A stretch of 64,000 nt of DNA from Saccharothrix luteola (GCF_020859565.1 NZ_JAJHUO010000017.1:124001-188000); one strand, 5' to 3'. Positions 17,763-26,063 are shown, counted from the first letter of the stretch. The notes: a model not told the origin generated them from the sequence alone. Translations and numbers: made by a program.

Positions 17763-18955
17763 TCGCCGAGCACCGGCGGGAACGCGGGCGGCAGGTCGTC
17801 GAGCAGGTCGAGGCCCGCGTCGTAGCGGTTGCGGTGCTCGCCGTCCTCCTCGCGGTTGCCCGGCGCCATCGGCGGGTACATGCCGAAGCCCTGCGGTCCG
17901 CCCGCGCCGACGACCGGTCCGACGCCGCCGCGTGCGGCCGCACCGCCCGGCACCGCGCCGAGCACGCCGGACGCGCCGCCCTGGCCGAAGCCGCCCGGAC
18001 CGCCGGCGACGCCCGCCCCGCCGCCGGGACCGTGGCCGTGGCCGAACGAGCCGCCAGGGCCGAAGCCGGACTGCGAACCGAAGCCACCCGGGCCGCCGTA
18101 GCCGCCGGCCGGACCGGGCGCACCGGCGGCGGCGACGGACGTCGTCCCCTCGCCGGGCTGAAGAGGTGCGGGCACGGCGGGCCTCTCGTGGGCCGGAGGC
18201 GACGCGATCCACGGCGGCGGCGACGACGGCGGCCGGTAGTCGGGCAGCGGTTGGGGCGCGCTCGGCTGCGTCCCGGCCGCCTGGGTCACCACCGGAGCCT
18301 CGTCGAACACCGGCAGCTCACGCCCGATGCCGTGGCTGGCCGCCTCGTACTGCTCCATCACCCGGACCGCGCGGTCCATGGCCTCCTGCTGCTCGCGCTT
18401 GTCGGGCAGGTGGTCGTCCAGCAGCTGCTTGAGCATGTACGCGCCCTGCGGCCCGTCGAGCGTGGTCACGTCGTACCCGGCGCGGAACCACTTCTCGGCG
18501 TCGGGGTGCACCGGCTCGGGTATCGCCCGGGCCGCCTCCTGCACCGCCGACGTGTAGCCGTCGAGGCCTTCGCCGACCAGGGCCGCGCGTTCCGAGGACT
18601 GCGCGGCCCACTTCGTCAGCTCCGAGACCGACGCCGCCGCCGCCACCGCCGACGGCCCGCGCCACGACAGCGCGAGGCTCTGCACGATCTTCTGCACGTC
18701 CCCGGTCGCCTGGTCGATGTCGGCCGCCAGCCGCTGCCACTCGTACGTGCGCGTGGCCATCTGCGCGGCGTCGGCCGACTTCACCATGTCCCAGAGCTGC
18801 CGGTGCGTGTACGCCCGCCAGTTGATCTTGCCGAAGGTCTCCGGCTGCCGGTTGGCCCGGCGCTGCCGCACCCGCTTCTCGTTCCGCCGGCGGGTGGCCG
18901 GCGAGTGGTCGTGGAAGTCCGACCAGTACCCGCCCTTGCGCTCGCGCTCGTTCAC
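17759..18955 (-). CDS. PPE-like type VII secretion protein with Gly/Pro-rich tail
   Basis: A 398-residue protein. Residues about 30-210 are helical, with NWRAYTHRQLWDMV, a SLALSWRGPSAVAAAASVSELTKW segment (a W-x-G turn) and a further helix bundle, as in PPE or WXG100-fold proteins. The remainder is low-complexity: proline-rich to about residue 265, then many GGxG repeats (GGYGGPGGFGSQSGFGPGG) and an acidic end (LDLLDDLPPAFPPVLGE). The GTG start overlaps the upstream TGA. It looks like a surface or secreted ESX substrate. Confidence 0.75.
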   Translation of the reverse strand: MNERERKGGYWSDFHDHSPATRRRNEKRVRQRRANRQPETFGKINWRAYTHRQLWDMVKSADAAQMATRTYEWQRLAADIDQATGDVQKIVQSLALSWRGPSAVAAAASVSELTKWAAQSSERAALVGEGLDGYTSAVQEAARAIPEPVHPDAEKWFRAGYDVTTLDGPQGAYMLKQLLDDHLPDKREQQEAMDRAVRVMEQYEAASHGIGRELPVFDEAPVVTQAAGTQPSAPQPLPDYRPPSSPPPWIASPPAHERPAVPAPLQPGEGTTSVAAAGAPGPAGGYGGPGGFGSQSGFGPGGSFGHGHGPGGGAGVAGGPGGFGQGGASGVLGAVPGGAAARGGVGPVVGAGGPQGFGMYPPMAPGNREEDGEHRNRYDAGLDLLDDLPPAFPPVLGE

Positions 18956-19416
18956 CGCAGCCGCTCCAAGTCCTGCCGCACCTGGTCGTCCTGTGCCCGT
19001 TGGGTCTTGCCGACCTGCTCCAGCGCGTCGCGCAGCAGCGCCAGCTCCCGCACGTACGACCGCAGCGCCGTGCGCACGCCGCCGCCGACGTCGCCGCCGC
19101 GCAGGCCGAACGCCCGGCGCATGTTCAGCGCGACCGGGCCCTTGCCGTCGCCGAGCGGCTGGTCCATCTCGCGGTCCGCGCGGGCCAGCAGCTCGGTCAG
19201 CACGCCGTGCAGCCGTTCCAGGTCGGACACCGCCGTGGTGAAGGAGGCCAGGTCCAGCTCGATGAAGTCGCCGCCCTCGGCCACCACGCCCGCCGTGCCC
19301 GCGCCGCTCGGCCCGGCCACCACCGGCACCGCGACCGCGCCCGACCCGCGCTGCTCGTCGCGCAGCTCCTCGCGCATCCGCCTGGCGTCCTCGACGCCGC
19401 GTACCCTGACCACCAT
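18952..19416 (-). CDS. First gene of WXG100/PPE-like operon, helical hypothetical protein
   Basis: A 154-residue protein starting MVVRVRGVEDARRMREELRD; an ATG three codons earlier is also possible. A central strand-rich acidic piece (GDFIELDLASFTTAVSDLERLHGVL) is followed by helices and a charged coiled end (GKTQRAQDDQVRQDLERLR). The LDLASF..VSDLERL region resembles the helical hairpins of ESX-linked proteins. Its stop overlaps the GTG of the PPE-like gene. The promoter must lie in the 19417-19650 gap. Function unknown. Confidence 0.65.
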   Translation of the reverse strand: MVVRVRGVEDARRMREELRDEQRGSGAVAVPVVAGPSGAGTAGVVAEGGDFIELDLASFTTAVSDLERLHGVLTELLARADREMDQPLGDGKGPVALNMRRAFGLRGGDVGGGVRTALRSYVRELALLRDALEQVGKTQRAQDDQVRQDLERLR

Positions 19417-19480
19417 GGCCCACATCGTGGTGTGCCCGCGCGCGGGTGGCCAGAGCGGGTGCACAGCGGGAGCAGCGGCG

Positions 19481-19586
19481 GTGCACGATCGGACAAGCCC
19501 CGCCACGCGGACCGGGCCTTCCGGCAGCGCGCGATCGGGCGAAGCGGCCGTGCGGGCCGCCCTCGGGCCGTGCACGATCCGACAAG
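19481..19586. repeat. Pair of 17-bp direct repeats in a divergent intergenic region
   Basis: GTGCACGATCGGACAAG (19481-19497) recurs at 19570-19586 as GTGCACGATCCGACAAG, one mismatch, 89 bp apart. Each contains the palindrome GTGCAC. They lie between the WXG100/PPE-like operon and a kinase gene read the other way. They might be regulator sites or simple repeats; I cannot tell which. I see no gene in this gap. Confidence 0.55.
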
Positions 19587-19652
19587 GCGACCGTGATCCG
19601 ATTCCGCCGGCGGTGCGCGATCCGGGTCGGAGCTGTGCGAAAATCGTCACCC

Positions 19653-20258
19653 GTGCCGTCACCTGCCGTTCACGCGCGCGCCGTGTTGCTCGCCGGCCCC
19701 TCCGGTTCGGGCAAGTCCACCCTCGCCGACCACCTCGGCCTCCCCGTGCTGCGGCTCGACGACTACTACCGCGAGGGCGACGACCCGCTGCTGCCCCGTG
19801 ACGAGAACGGCCGCGCGGACTGGGACGCCGAGGGCTCCTGGAACACCGCCGACGCCCTGGCCGCCGTGGTCGAGCTCGCCACCACCGGCACCGTCGAGGC
19901 CCCCGTGTACGCGCTCGGCGAGGACCGGCGCGTCGGCTGCCGCACGGTGACCGCACCCGGCCTGTTCATCGCCGAGGGCCTGTTCGCCGACCGGCTGGTG
20001 GCGGGCTGCCGCGAGGCCGGCGTGCTGGCCGACGCCATCGTGCTCGCGCCGAACGCGCTGGTCACGTTCGCCCGCCGGTTCGCCCGGGACGTGGCCGAGG
20101 CGCGCAAGCCGGTGCCGCTCCTGGCCCGCCGCGGCCTGCGGCTGCTGCGCGAGCACTCCGGCGTGGTGCGCCGGTGCGTGGACGCGGGCATGCGCCCGGT
20201 CCGCCCCCACCACGTGCGGCTCGCCACGATCGGGGGCATGGCGCCCGCGTCGGTGTAA
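19653..20258 (+). CDS. Uridine kinase-like P-loop kinase
   Basis: A P-loop phosphotransferase of about 201 residues. It has Walker A GPSGSGKSTLADHL close to the start, LRLDDYYREGDDPLLP (as in uridine/cytidine kinases), DWDAEGSWNTADAL, and GLFIAEGLFADRLV, and ends with the basic LLREHSGVVRRC. Such enzymes phosphorylate uridine or a related alcohol with ATP. The start is uncertain: GTG 19653 is used here, while GTG 19635 would add six residues; neither has a well-spaced ribosome site. It runs alone, with an SRPBCC gene 30 bp downstream. Confidence 0.8.
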   Translation: MPSPAVHARAVLLAGPSGSGKSTLADHLGLPVLRLDDYYREGDDPLLPRDENGRADWDAEGSWNTADALAAVVELATTGTVEAPVYALGEDRRVGCRTVTAPGLFIAEGLFADRLVAGCREAGVLADAIVLAPNALVTFARRFARDVAEARKPVPLLARRGLRLLREHSGVVRRCVDAGMRPVRPHHVRLATIGGMAPASV

Positions 20259-20288
20259 CCCGGACGTGCCGGGGGTACTGCTGCCGGC

Positions 20289-20708
20289 ATGGCTGAGTAC
20301 GAGCACGAGCAGACGATCCCGGTCGACGCGCGGGTGGTGTTCGACCTGGCCCGTGACGTGTCCGCGATGGAGGCGTGGCTGCCCGACGGGCTGCAGGTGG
20401 AGTCGAGCGGCCCGGAGCGGGTCACCGGGCACGTGTCGATGGGCGACGAGATCGACGAGGCCGAGGGCTACCTGGCCGCGGACGCCGAGCAGCGCCGGCT
20501 GGAGTGGGGCGACCTGGAGGGCGGCGGCTACTCGGGGTGGCTCCAGGTGGACGACGAGGGCCCCGGCCGCAGCCGCGTGGTGCTGCACCTGGAGGTCGGC
20601 GGCGAGCACCAGGCGGCGGTCGGCGGCGAGGCGCACGAGATCACCGACGAGCACCTCGTCCAGGCGCTGAGCCGGCTCGCAGCGCTGGCGACGCAGAGCG
20701 TTACGTGA
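20289..20708 (+). CDS. SRPBCC (START-like) family protein
   Basis: A 139-residue protein with the SRPBCC/polyketide-cyclase-like fold: EYEHEQTIPVDARVVFDLARDVSAMEAWLP at the start, alternating strands (RVTGHVSMGDEID, SRVVLHLEVGGEH), and the long C-terminal helix DEHLVQALSRLAALATQ. Members bind small hydrophobic ligands; none can be named here. It follows the kinase gene by 30 bp and may be co-transcribed. Confidence 0.8.
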   Translation: MAEYEHEQTIPVDARVVFDLARDVSAMEAWLPDGLQVESSGPERVTGHVSMGDEIDEAEGYLAADAEQRRLEWGDLEGGGYSGWLQVDDEGPGRSRVVLHLEVGGEHQAAVGGEAHEITDEHLVQALSRLAALATQSVT

Positions 20709-20756
20709 CTGTTTTCACTGATAATCGAGTTTGAACGCGGAAAAGCGACACCTAGT

Positions 20757-20771
20757 GTGAACGCCGTTCAC
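20757..20771. promoter_or_regulatory. Palindrome upstream of the MFS gene
   Basis: GTGAAC-GCC-GTTCAC is a perfect 6-bp inverted repeat with a 3-bp centre, 50 bp before the MFS start. It could be an operator for a MarR or TetR-type repressor; no such gene is adjacent. The rest of the 113-bp gap is unusually AT-rich for this genome, as promoters are. Confidence 0.5.
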
Positions 20772-20821
20772 CTGGGCACGTCCGCACGTCGAGGCCCCGG
20801 ATCACTTTCAAGGGAGCTTCG

Positions 20822-22114
20822 ATGTTCCGCGCTTTGCGGAGCCGCAACTACCGCCGTTGGGCGTTCGCCGACCTGATCTCGGTGACCGGCTCGTGGATGC
20901 AGTTGATCGGTCTGAACTGGGTCGTGCTCGACCGCACCGGCTCTGCCACCTCGGTCGGCCTCTCGGTGCTGCTGGGCACCCTGCCGTCGGTGCTGCTCGG
21001 CCCGTGGGCCGGGTCGCTGGCGGACCGGCTGCCGGTGCGCCGGATCATCCTCGCCTGCCAGGCGCTGCACGCCGTGCTGGCCGCCGTGCTCGCGCTCGTG
21101 GTGTGGCGGGGCGCGCCGATCACGGTGGTGTTCGCGCTGACGTTCGCCGCGGGCCTGGTGTCGGTGTTCGACCTGCCCGCGCTCGGCCGGTTCGGCGCGC
21201 AGGTGGTGCCCCGCGAAGACCTGGGCAACGCGGTCGCGCTCGGCTCGGTGCTCAGCTCGACCGGCCGGATCCTGGGCATGAGCAGCGCCGCGGTGCTGGC
21301 CGCCGCGCTCGGCTCGCCCGCCCTGTTCCTGATCAACTCGGTGAGCTTCCTGGCCGTCATGGGCGCGGTGCTGACCATCCGCCGCGCCGAGTTGCACCCG
21401 CTGGCGGCGAGCCCGGCCACCAGCGTCGGCGTGGCCGCCGGCCTGCGGTACGTCGCGGCCAGCGGACGGCTGCTCCTGCTGTTCGCGCTCGGCTTCACGC
21501 TGTCCAGCCTCGGCCGCAACTACCAGGTCACGATGGCCGCGATGAGCACCGACGCGACCGTCTACGGCCTGCTGTCGACGGTCTTCGCGATCGGCACCGT
21601 GGTGGGCGGGCTGGCCGCGGCGGCGCGCAGGACGCTGACCGTGCGGCTGCTGCTGGTGGTCGCCTGCGCGACGAGCGTGCTCCAGGTGACCAGCGGGCTG
21701 GTGCCGGGCATGCTCGGCTTCGCCGTCGTGCTGCTGCCCATCGCGGCTGGCGCGGTCGTCATCGACACGACCATGAGCACCCGCATCCAGCTGGACACGG
21801 CGGACGGGATGCGCGGCAGGCTGCTCGCGGTCAACTCGGCCGTCGGCGCGGCGGCGGGCGCGGTGGGCGCGCCGCTGCTCGGCTGGTCGTGCGAACGGAT
21901 CGGCGCGCCGGAGACCCTGGTGCTCGCGGGCGTGCTGACCCTGGTGGCGACGGTGTTCGCGGCCTCCGTGCTGGCCGCGCCGCCGCACCGCCGGACCGCG
22001 TTGGCGCACCGCGTGCTGCGCAGGCCGCACCACCCGGCCCCGCCCGCCGGTCACCCGCACGGCCCAGTGCGCCCGGCGAAACGTCCCAGGCGGCGTGCGG
22101 GCGTCCGGGTGTAG
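20822..22114 (+). CDS. MFS transporter, EntS-like exporter family
   Basis: A 430-residue major facilitator with about 10-12 membrane spans. It opens MFRALRSRNYRRWAFADLISVTGSWMQ, the hallmark of the enterobactin-exporter (EntS)/DHA3 group, and has LPSVLLGPWAGSLADRLPVRR as the loop 2-3 motif. A cytosolic Arg/His/Pro-rich tail follows residue 395. GGGAG lies a few bases before the ATG. It probably expels a small molecule by proton antiport. It could export the siderophore made 12 kb away, but nothing in the sequence links them. Confidence 0.88.
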   Translation: MFRALRSRNYRRWAFADLISVTGSWMQLIGLNWVVLDRTGSATSVGLSVLLGTLPSVLLGPWAGSLADRLPVRRIILACQALHAVLAAVLALVVWRGAPITVVFALTFAAGLVSVFDLPALGRFGAQVVPREDLGNAVALGSVLSSTGRILGMSSAAVLAAALGSPALFLINSVSFLAVMGAVLTIRRAELHPLAASPATSVGVAAGLRYVAASGRLLLLFALGFTLSSLGRNYQVTMAAMSTDATVYGLLSTVFAIGTVVGGLAAAARRTLTVRLLLVVACATSVLQVTSGLVPGMLGFAVVLLPIAAGAVVIDTTMSTRIQLDTADGMRGRLLAVNSAVGAAAGAVGAPLLGWSCERIGAPETLVLAGVLTLVATVFAASVLAAPPHRRTALAHRVLRRPHHPAPPAGHPHGPVRPAKRPRRRAGVRV

Positions 22115-22216
22115 CCGGACGCGTCCGTAGGGCGGCACGCGCTGCGCCGCTGAGATGCACTGCGTAATCGCCCATTCACAGATGAGGTACGCACGGTTAC
22201 AGTCATGTCCTGTTCC

Positions 22217-22230
22217 TGGGAGCGCTCCCA
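22217..22230. promoter_or_regulatory. CebR-type operator (perfect palindrome)
   Basis: TGGGAGCGCTCCCA is a perfect 14-bp palindrome identical to the CebR box known from Streptomyces cellulose and cellobiose genes. It ends 25 bp before the GTG of the LPMO gene. A LacI-family repressor released by cello-oligosaccharides is expected to bind here. No cebR gene is next to it; the LacI gene at 55.9 kb is another candidate but probably recognises a different box. Confidence 0.9.
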
Positions 22231-22255
22231 GAACCTCAACGAGGAGGTGAACGAC

Positions 22256-23386
22256 GTGACGGCCCGACGATGGATCGCGCTGGCCTCGGCCGGTGTGGCA
22301 GGCCTGCTGATCGCGACGCTCGTGAACGTGATCAGCCCGACCGCGGCGTCCGCGCACGGCGCGATGATGACCCCGGGCAGCCGGACCTTCCTGTGCTGGA
22401 AGGACGGCCTGTCGCCGCAGGGCGAGATCAAGCCGCAGAACCCGGCGTGCTCCGCCGCGGTCTCCGCGGGCGGCACCAACGCGCTCTACAACTGGTTCGG
22501 CGTGCTGCGATCCGACGGCGCGGGTCGCACCACCGGGTTCATCCCCGACGGCAAGCTGTGCAGCGGCGGCAACCCGACGTTCTCCGGGTTCGACATCGCG
22601 CGCAACGACTACCCGGTGACCCACCTCACCGCGGGCGCGAACTTCAACTTCACCTACAACAAGTGGGCCGCGCACCCCGGCACGTTCCACCTGTACATCA
22701 CCAAGGACAGCTGGAGCCCGACCCGGCCGCTGGCGTGGAGCGACCTGGAGAGCACGCCGTTCCACAGCGTCACCAACCCGCCGAACAGCGGTGCGGTGGG
22801 CAGCGTCGAGGGCAAGTACTACTGGAACGCGAACCTGCCCTCCGGCAAGTCCGGCCGCCACATCATCTACTCGGTGTGGACCCGCTCGGACAGCGCGGAG
22901 ACGTTCTACAACTGCTCCGACGTCGTGTTCGACGGCGGCAACGGCCAGGAGACCGGCGTCGGCAACGGTGGCGGCACGACCACGACCACCACGACGACGA
23001 CGACCACCACGTCGACCAGCACCAGCACGACCACCACGACCCCGACGTCGACCACGACCACGACGCCGAACAACCCGGGCGACCCGAACTGCATGGCGAT
23101 CTACAAGATCACCAGCGCGTGGTCGGGCGGCTTCCAGGCCGAGGTCGAGCTCATGAACCACAGCAAGAGCGCGTACAACGGTTGGACCGCCACCTGGACG
23201 TGGGGCGGCAACCAGGCGATCAACAGCCTGTGGAGCGGCGTCAAGTCCGGCTCCGGCACGCAGGTGATCGTCAAGAACGCGGCGTGGAACGGCACGGTGG
23301 CACCGGAGGCATCGGTGAAGTTCGGCTTCACCGCCAACTACTCCGGCGCCAACTCGCTGCCCACGGTGACCTGCACCAGCCCCTGA
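22256..23386 (+). CDS. Secreted lytic polysaccharide monooxygenase (AA10) with CBM2
   Basis: A 376-residue copper enzyme that oxidatively cuts crystalline cellulose or chitin. GTG 22256 is supported by GAGGAGGT seven bases upstream. The signal peptide ends SPTAASA, giving a mature protein that begins HGAMMTPGSR, so the first histidine of the copper brace is exactly at the mature N-terminus; the second is in WAAHPGTFHLYITKD. Residues to about 240 form the AA10 domain. A linker of almost pure Thr with Ser and Pro follows, then a CBM2 (YKITSAWSGGFQAEVELMN, WTATWTWGG). The CebR box implies cellulose-dependent expression. Confidence 0.95.
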   Translation: MTARRWIALASAGVAGLLIATLVNVISPTAASAHGAMMTPGSRTFLCWKDGLSPQGEIKPQNPACSAAVSAGGTNALYNWFGVLRSDGAGRTTGFIPDGKLCSGGNPTFSGFDIARNDYPVTHLTAGANFNFTYNKWAAHPGTFHLYITKDSWSPTRPLAWSDLESTPFHSVTNPPNSGAVGSVEGKYYWNANLPSGKSGRHIIYSVWTRSDSAETFYNCSDVVFDGGNGQETGVGNGGGTTTTTTTTTTTTSTSTSTTTTTPTSTTTTTPNNPGDPNCMAIYKITSAWSGGFQAEVELMNHSKSAYNGWTATWTWGGNQAINSLWSGVKSGSGTQVIVKNAAWNGTVAPEASVKFGFTANYSGANSLPTVTCTSP

Positions 23387-23400
23387 TCCCGGGGGATCAG
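23383..23400. terminator. 18-bp perfect palindrome holding both stop codons of convergent genes
   Basis: CTGATCCC-GG-GGGATCAG is a perfect inverted repeat. The plus-strand TGA at 23384-23386 belongs to the LPMO gene, and the complement of 23397-23399 is the TGA of the transporter gene. The hairpin is short, so it may be a bidirectional terminator or only a stabilising 3' end. Confidence 0.65.
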
Positions 23401-24842
23401 TCCAGGCGGAACCCGAACGGGAGCTCCAGCCGGTGCCGGGCGAGCAGCCCGGTGTCGGCCAGGAGCTCCCGCGTCGGTCCGTCGGCCACCACGACACCGC
23501 CGTCGATCAACACGCTGCGCGGGCACAGCTGCAAGGCGTAGGGCAGGTCGTGGGTGACCATGAGCATGGTGCGGTCCAAGCCCAGCAACACCTCGGCCAG
23601 CTCTCGGCGGGCCACCGGTTCCAGGTTCGCCGAGGGCTCGTCGAGCACCAGCACCTCGGGGTCGCAGGCCAGCACGGTGGCCAGCGCGACGCGGCGGCGC
23701 TGCCCGCCGGACAGGTGCAGCGGCGACCGGTCGGCGAACGCCTCCATGCCGACGGCGGCCAGCGCGCGCTCCACCCGCTCGTCCAGCTCCGCGCCGCGCA
23801 GCCCGAAGTTCGCCGGGCCGAACGCCACGTCCTGCCGCGCGGTGGGCAGGAACAGCTGGTCGTCGGGGTCCTGGAAGACCACGCCGACGCGGCGGCGGAT
23901 CTCCTTGAGGTGCGCCTTCTCCACCGGCAGCCCGGCCACCTCGACCCGGCCGGACCCACCGCCCAGCACGCCGTTGAGGTGCAGGACGAACGTCGTCTTG
24001 CCCGCGCCGTTCGGCCCGAGCACGGCCACGCGCTCACCGCGCTCGACCCGCAGGTTCACCCCGTAGAGGGCCTGGTGGCCGTCCGGGTACGCGTACGCGA
24101 GCTTCTCCACCACGAGCGCGGGCGCGGACCGCCGCGGCTCGACGGACACCGCGTCGCCGACGCCGCTCCCGCCCGCCCCGTCGGGCATCCGGCCCGTCCA
24201 GCCGCGCGACACCATCGCCAGGTGCACCCTCTCGCCGCGTTCGTAGGACCGGATGAACAGGCTGCCGATGCCGCGCGCGGTCGCGCCGAGCTGCCAGAGG
24301 AACCTCGGGTCGTCGCCGCGGGAGATGCGGGCCACCCGCATCCGCTTGGCCTCGCCCACGATCACCTCGGCGTACCGCAGCATCAGCGTCGCGATGGTGA
24401 TCAGCACCGACGGCATCCGCAGCCGTTGCAGGCCGAGCAGCAGGTCCTGCGGCGCGGTGGTGGCGGCGAGGGTCAACGACGTCAGCAGCCCGAGCGTGCC
24501 CTTGACCAGGATGTTCCACCCGGCCAACGCGCCCTCCGCCGACACGGGCAGGCCCAGCACCTCCACCCGCTCGCCACCGCCGGTGAACGGCAGCAGCACG
24601 GCGAGCAGCACGAACGGCACCTCGATCACCGACCGCGCGGCGAACCACCGCACCGGCACGCGCGCCACCGCCCAGACCGCCGTGAGCAGGAGCAGGTAGG
24701 CCCCGAACGCCCAGAACGCCTCACGCGGCGTGGCCACCACGCACAGCACCGCCACCACCGCGACGACGATCTTCACCTGCGGCGCGAGGCGGTGCACCGG
24801 CGAGTCGCCCGGCCGGTGCAGGAAACCGTGCCCCGCGCTCAC
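23397..24842 (-). CDS. Fused ECF cobalt/nickel transporter CbiQ-CbiO
   Basis: One 481-residue frame joins two subunits that are usually separate. Residues about 1-240 form the transmembrane T component CbiQ (FLHRPGDSPVHRLAPQVKIVV, a long hydrophobic part, then the coupling helices RMRVARISRGDDPRF and MVSRGWTGRMP). After a Gly/Ser linker comes the ATPase CbiO: LVVEKLAYAYPDGHQALYGV, Walker A LGPNGAGKTT, VFQDPDDQLFLPT, signature LSGGQRRRVALA, Walker B VLVLDEPSANLEP, and a final histidine switch THDLPYAL. The GTG start overlaps the cbiN stop. With CbiM and CbiN it imports cobalt or nickel. A single ATPase domain means two copies would pair. Confidence 0.92.
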   Translation of the reverse strand: MSAGHGFLHRPGDSPVHRLAPQVKIVVAVVAVLCVVATPREAFWAFGAYLLLLTAVWAVARVPVRWFAARSVIEVPFVLLAVLLPFTGGGERVEVLGLPVSAEGALAGWNILVKGTLGLLTSLTLAATTAPQDLLLGLQRLRMPSVLITIATLMLRYAEVIVGEAKRMRVARISRGDDPRFLWQLGATARGIGSLFIRSYERGERVHLAMVSRGWTGRMPDGAGGSGVGDAVSVEPRRSAPALVVEKLAYAYPDGHQALYGVNLRVERGERVAVLGPNGAGKTTFVLHLNGVLGGGSGRVEVAGLPVEKAHLKEIRRRVGVVFQDPDDQLFLPTARQDVAFGPANFGLRGAELDERVERALAAVGMEAFADRSPLHLSGGQRRRVALATVLACDPEVLVLDEPSANLEPVARRELAEVLLGLDRTMLMVTHDLPYALQLCPRSVLIDGGVVVADGPTRELLADTGLLARHRLELPFGFRLD

Positions 24843-25141
24843 CCTGACTTCGTGTCGGTGTCGACGCCGGGACGCTTGCGCAGCAACCAGAACAGCCCAC
24901 CGGCGAGGGCCAGCGTGACCACCACGCCGAGGACGCCCGCGAGGCCGGTGAACCGGTCGTCGCCGCCCAGCGCGTAGTCGGCCAGCGGCCACCCGGCCAG
25001 CGGGTGGTCCTGCGCGTGCTCGGCGATGCCGTGCTGCTCGGTGACGTGGTCCAGCCCGTCGGGGTTCGAGTCGGCGAAGTAGGACACCACGCCCGCCAGC
25101 AGCAGGCTGACCACCGCGAACCCCAGGAAGAAGCGCTTCAC
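24839..25141 (-). CDS. cbiN: Cobalt/nickel transport protein CbiN (PDGLE-type)
   Basis: A 100-residue membrane protein with an N-terminal span (VKRFFLGFAVVSLLLAGVVSYFA), the diagnostic DSNPDGLDHV motif just outside it, and a C-terminal span (GVLGVVVTLALAGGLFWLL). It overlaps both neighbours by four bases (GTGA). CbiN-type subunits help CbiM take up the metal ion. Role and position are fully consistent. Confidence 0.92.
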   Translation of the reverse strand: MKRFFLGFAVVSLLLAGVVSYFADSNPDGLDHVTEQHGIAEHAQDHPLAGWPLADYALGGDDRFTGLAGVLGVVVTLALAGGLFWLLRKRPGVDTDTKSG

Positions 25142-25809
25142 GCCCTCAACTCCAGCTTCTGCGGCACGCCGCGCAGCAGGTACACCAGGTCCGGCCGGGC
25201 AGCCGCGACCGCGGTCACGGTGACCGCGGTGATCAGGCCCTCGCCGATGCCGATCAGCACGTGCACGCCGAGCACCGCGGCGGCGACCGTGCCGAACGCG
25301 ACACCGCCCTGGCCGCCGATGGCGTACTCCAGCACGAAGCCGAACGACGCCAGCACCGTGTTGACCAGGGCCGACACGAACGCGACCGCGGCCAGGCCGC
25401 CCTTGCCGCGGGTGGCGAGCCGGCGCAGCGCCACCGCGGTCAGGTAACCGACCGCCGTGCCGATCAGGGCCATGTTGGTGACGTTCGCGCCGAGCGCGGT
25501 GACGCCGCCGTCGGCGAAGAAGAGGGACTGGACGACCAGCACGATCGTCACGCACAGCGCGCCGACCCACGGTCCGACCAGGATGGCGGCGAGCGCGCCG
25601 CCGAGCAGGTGCCCGCTGACGCCCGGCAGCACCGGGAAGTTCAGCATCTGGGTGGCGAACACGAACGCCGCGACCAGACCGGCCATCGGCGCGGTCCGGT
25701 CGTCGAGGTCTCCGCGCGCCTTGGCCAGCGCCACGCCGACGCCCGCCACCGCGACCGCCACGAACAGCAGCGAGGTCGGCGCGTCGAGCAGGCCGTCGCT
25801 CATGTGCAT
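25138..25809 (-). CDS. cbiM: Cobalt/nickel substrate-binding membrane protein CbiM
   Basis: A 223-residue S component of the ECF transporter. The start is set at ATG 25809 because CbiM needs Met-His at its N-terminus to hold the metal, and this gives MHMSDGLLDAPT; a longer frame would bury it. Other family marks are ATQMLNFPVLPGVSGHLLGG and GALCVTIVLVVQSLFFADGG and GANVTNMALIG, which include further metal-binding histidines. It heads cbiM-cbiN-cbiQO. I see no cobalamin riboswitch in the 254-bp gap before it, only weak GTTGCA/TGCAAC repeats at 25841 and 25871. Confidence 0.92.
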   Translation of the reverse strand: MHMSDGLLDAPTSLLFVAVAVAGVGVALAKARGDLDDRTAPMAGLVAAFVFATQMLNFPVLPGVSGHLLGGALAAILVGPWVGALCVTIVLVVQSLFFADGGVTALGANVTNMALIGTAVGYLTAVALRRLATRGKGGLAAVAFVSALVNTVLASFGFVLEYAIGGQGGVAFGTVAAAVLGVHVLIGIGEGLITAVTVTAVAAARPDLVYLLRGVPQKLELRA

Positions 25810-26063
25810 TGCTACCGGTTCGGACACGGACCACACGCTAGTTGCAAGAAGAGAGCTGTGGCCAGCACTGTGCAACAACCGAGGCCTTCCCCACGCGATC
25901 ACGGCGACCGGCCTCCAAGCGCGCGTGCGGACCACGCCTACTCCGCACGAACGGAGAAGACCTCGACGGGCGACATGCCGGACACTGTGCGTGAGGATCT
26001 GGACAACTCAGCCGCCCGAGTGCTGCCACGATCGGGTGAGACACGGTCTGAAGGGCGTCGACG

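Noticed and set aside
22205-22255. Upstream ATG for the LPMO gene
   Set aside because: It would translate through the CebR box and spoil the signal peptide; the GTG with GAGGAGGT is better.
25841-25876. GTTGCA/TGCAAC repeats before cbiM as a nickel-regulator (Nur) box
   Set aside because: The spacing of 24 bases does not fit the known Nur site with a 5-base spacer; too weak to call.
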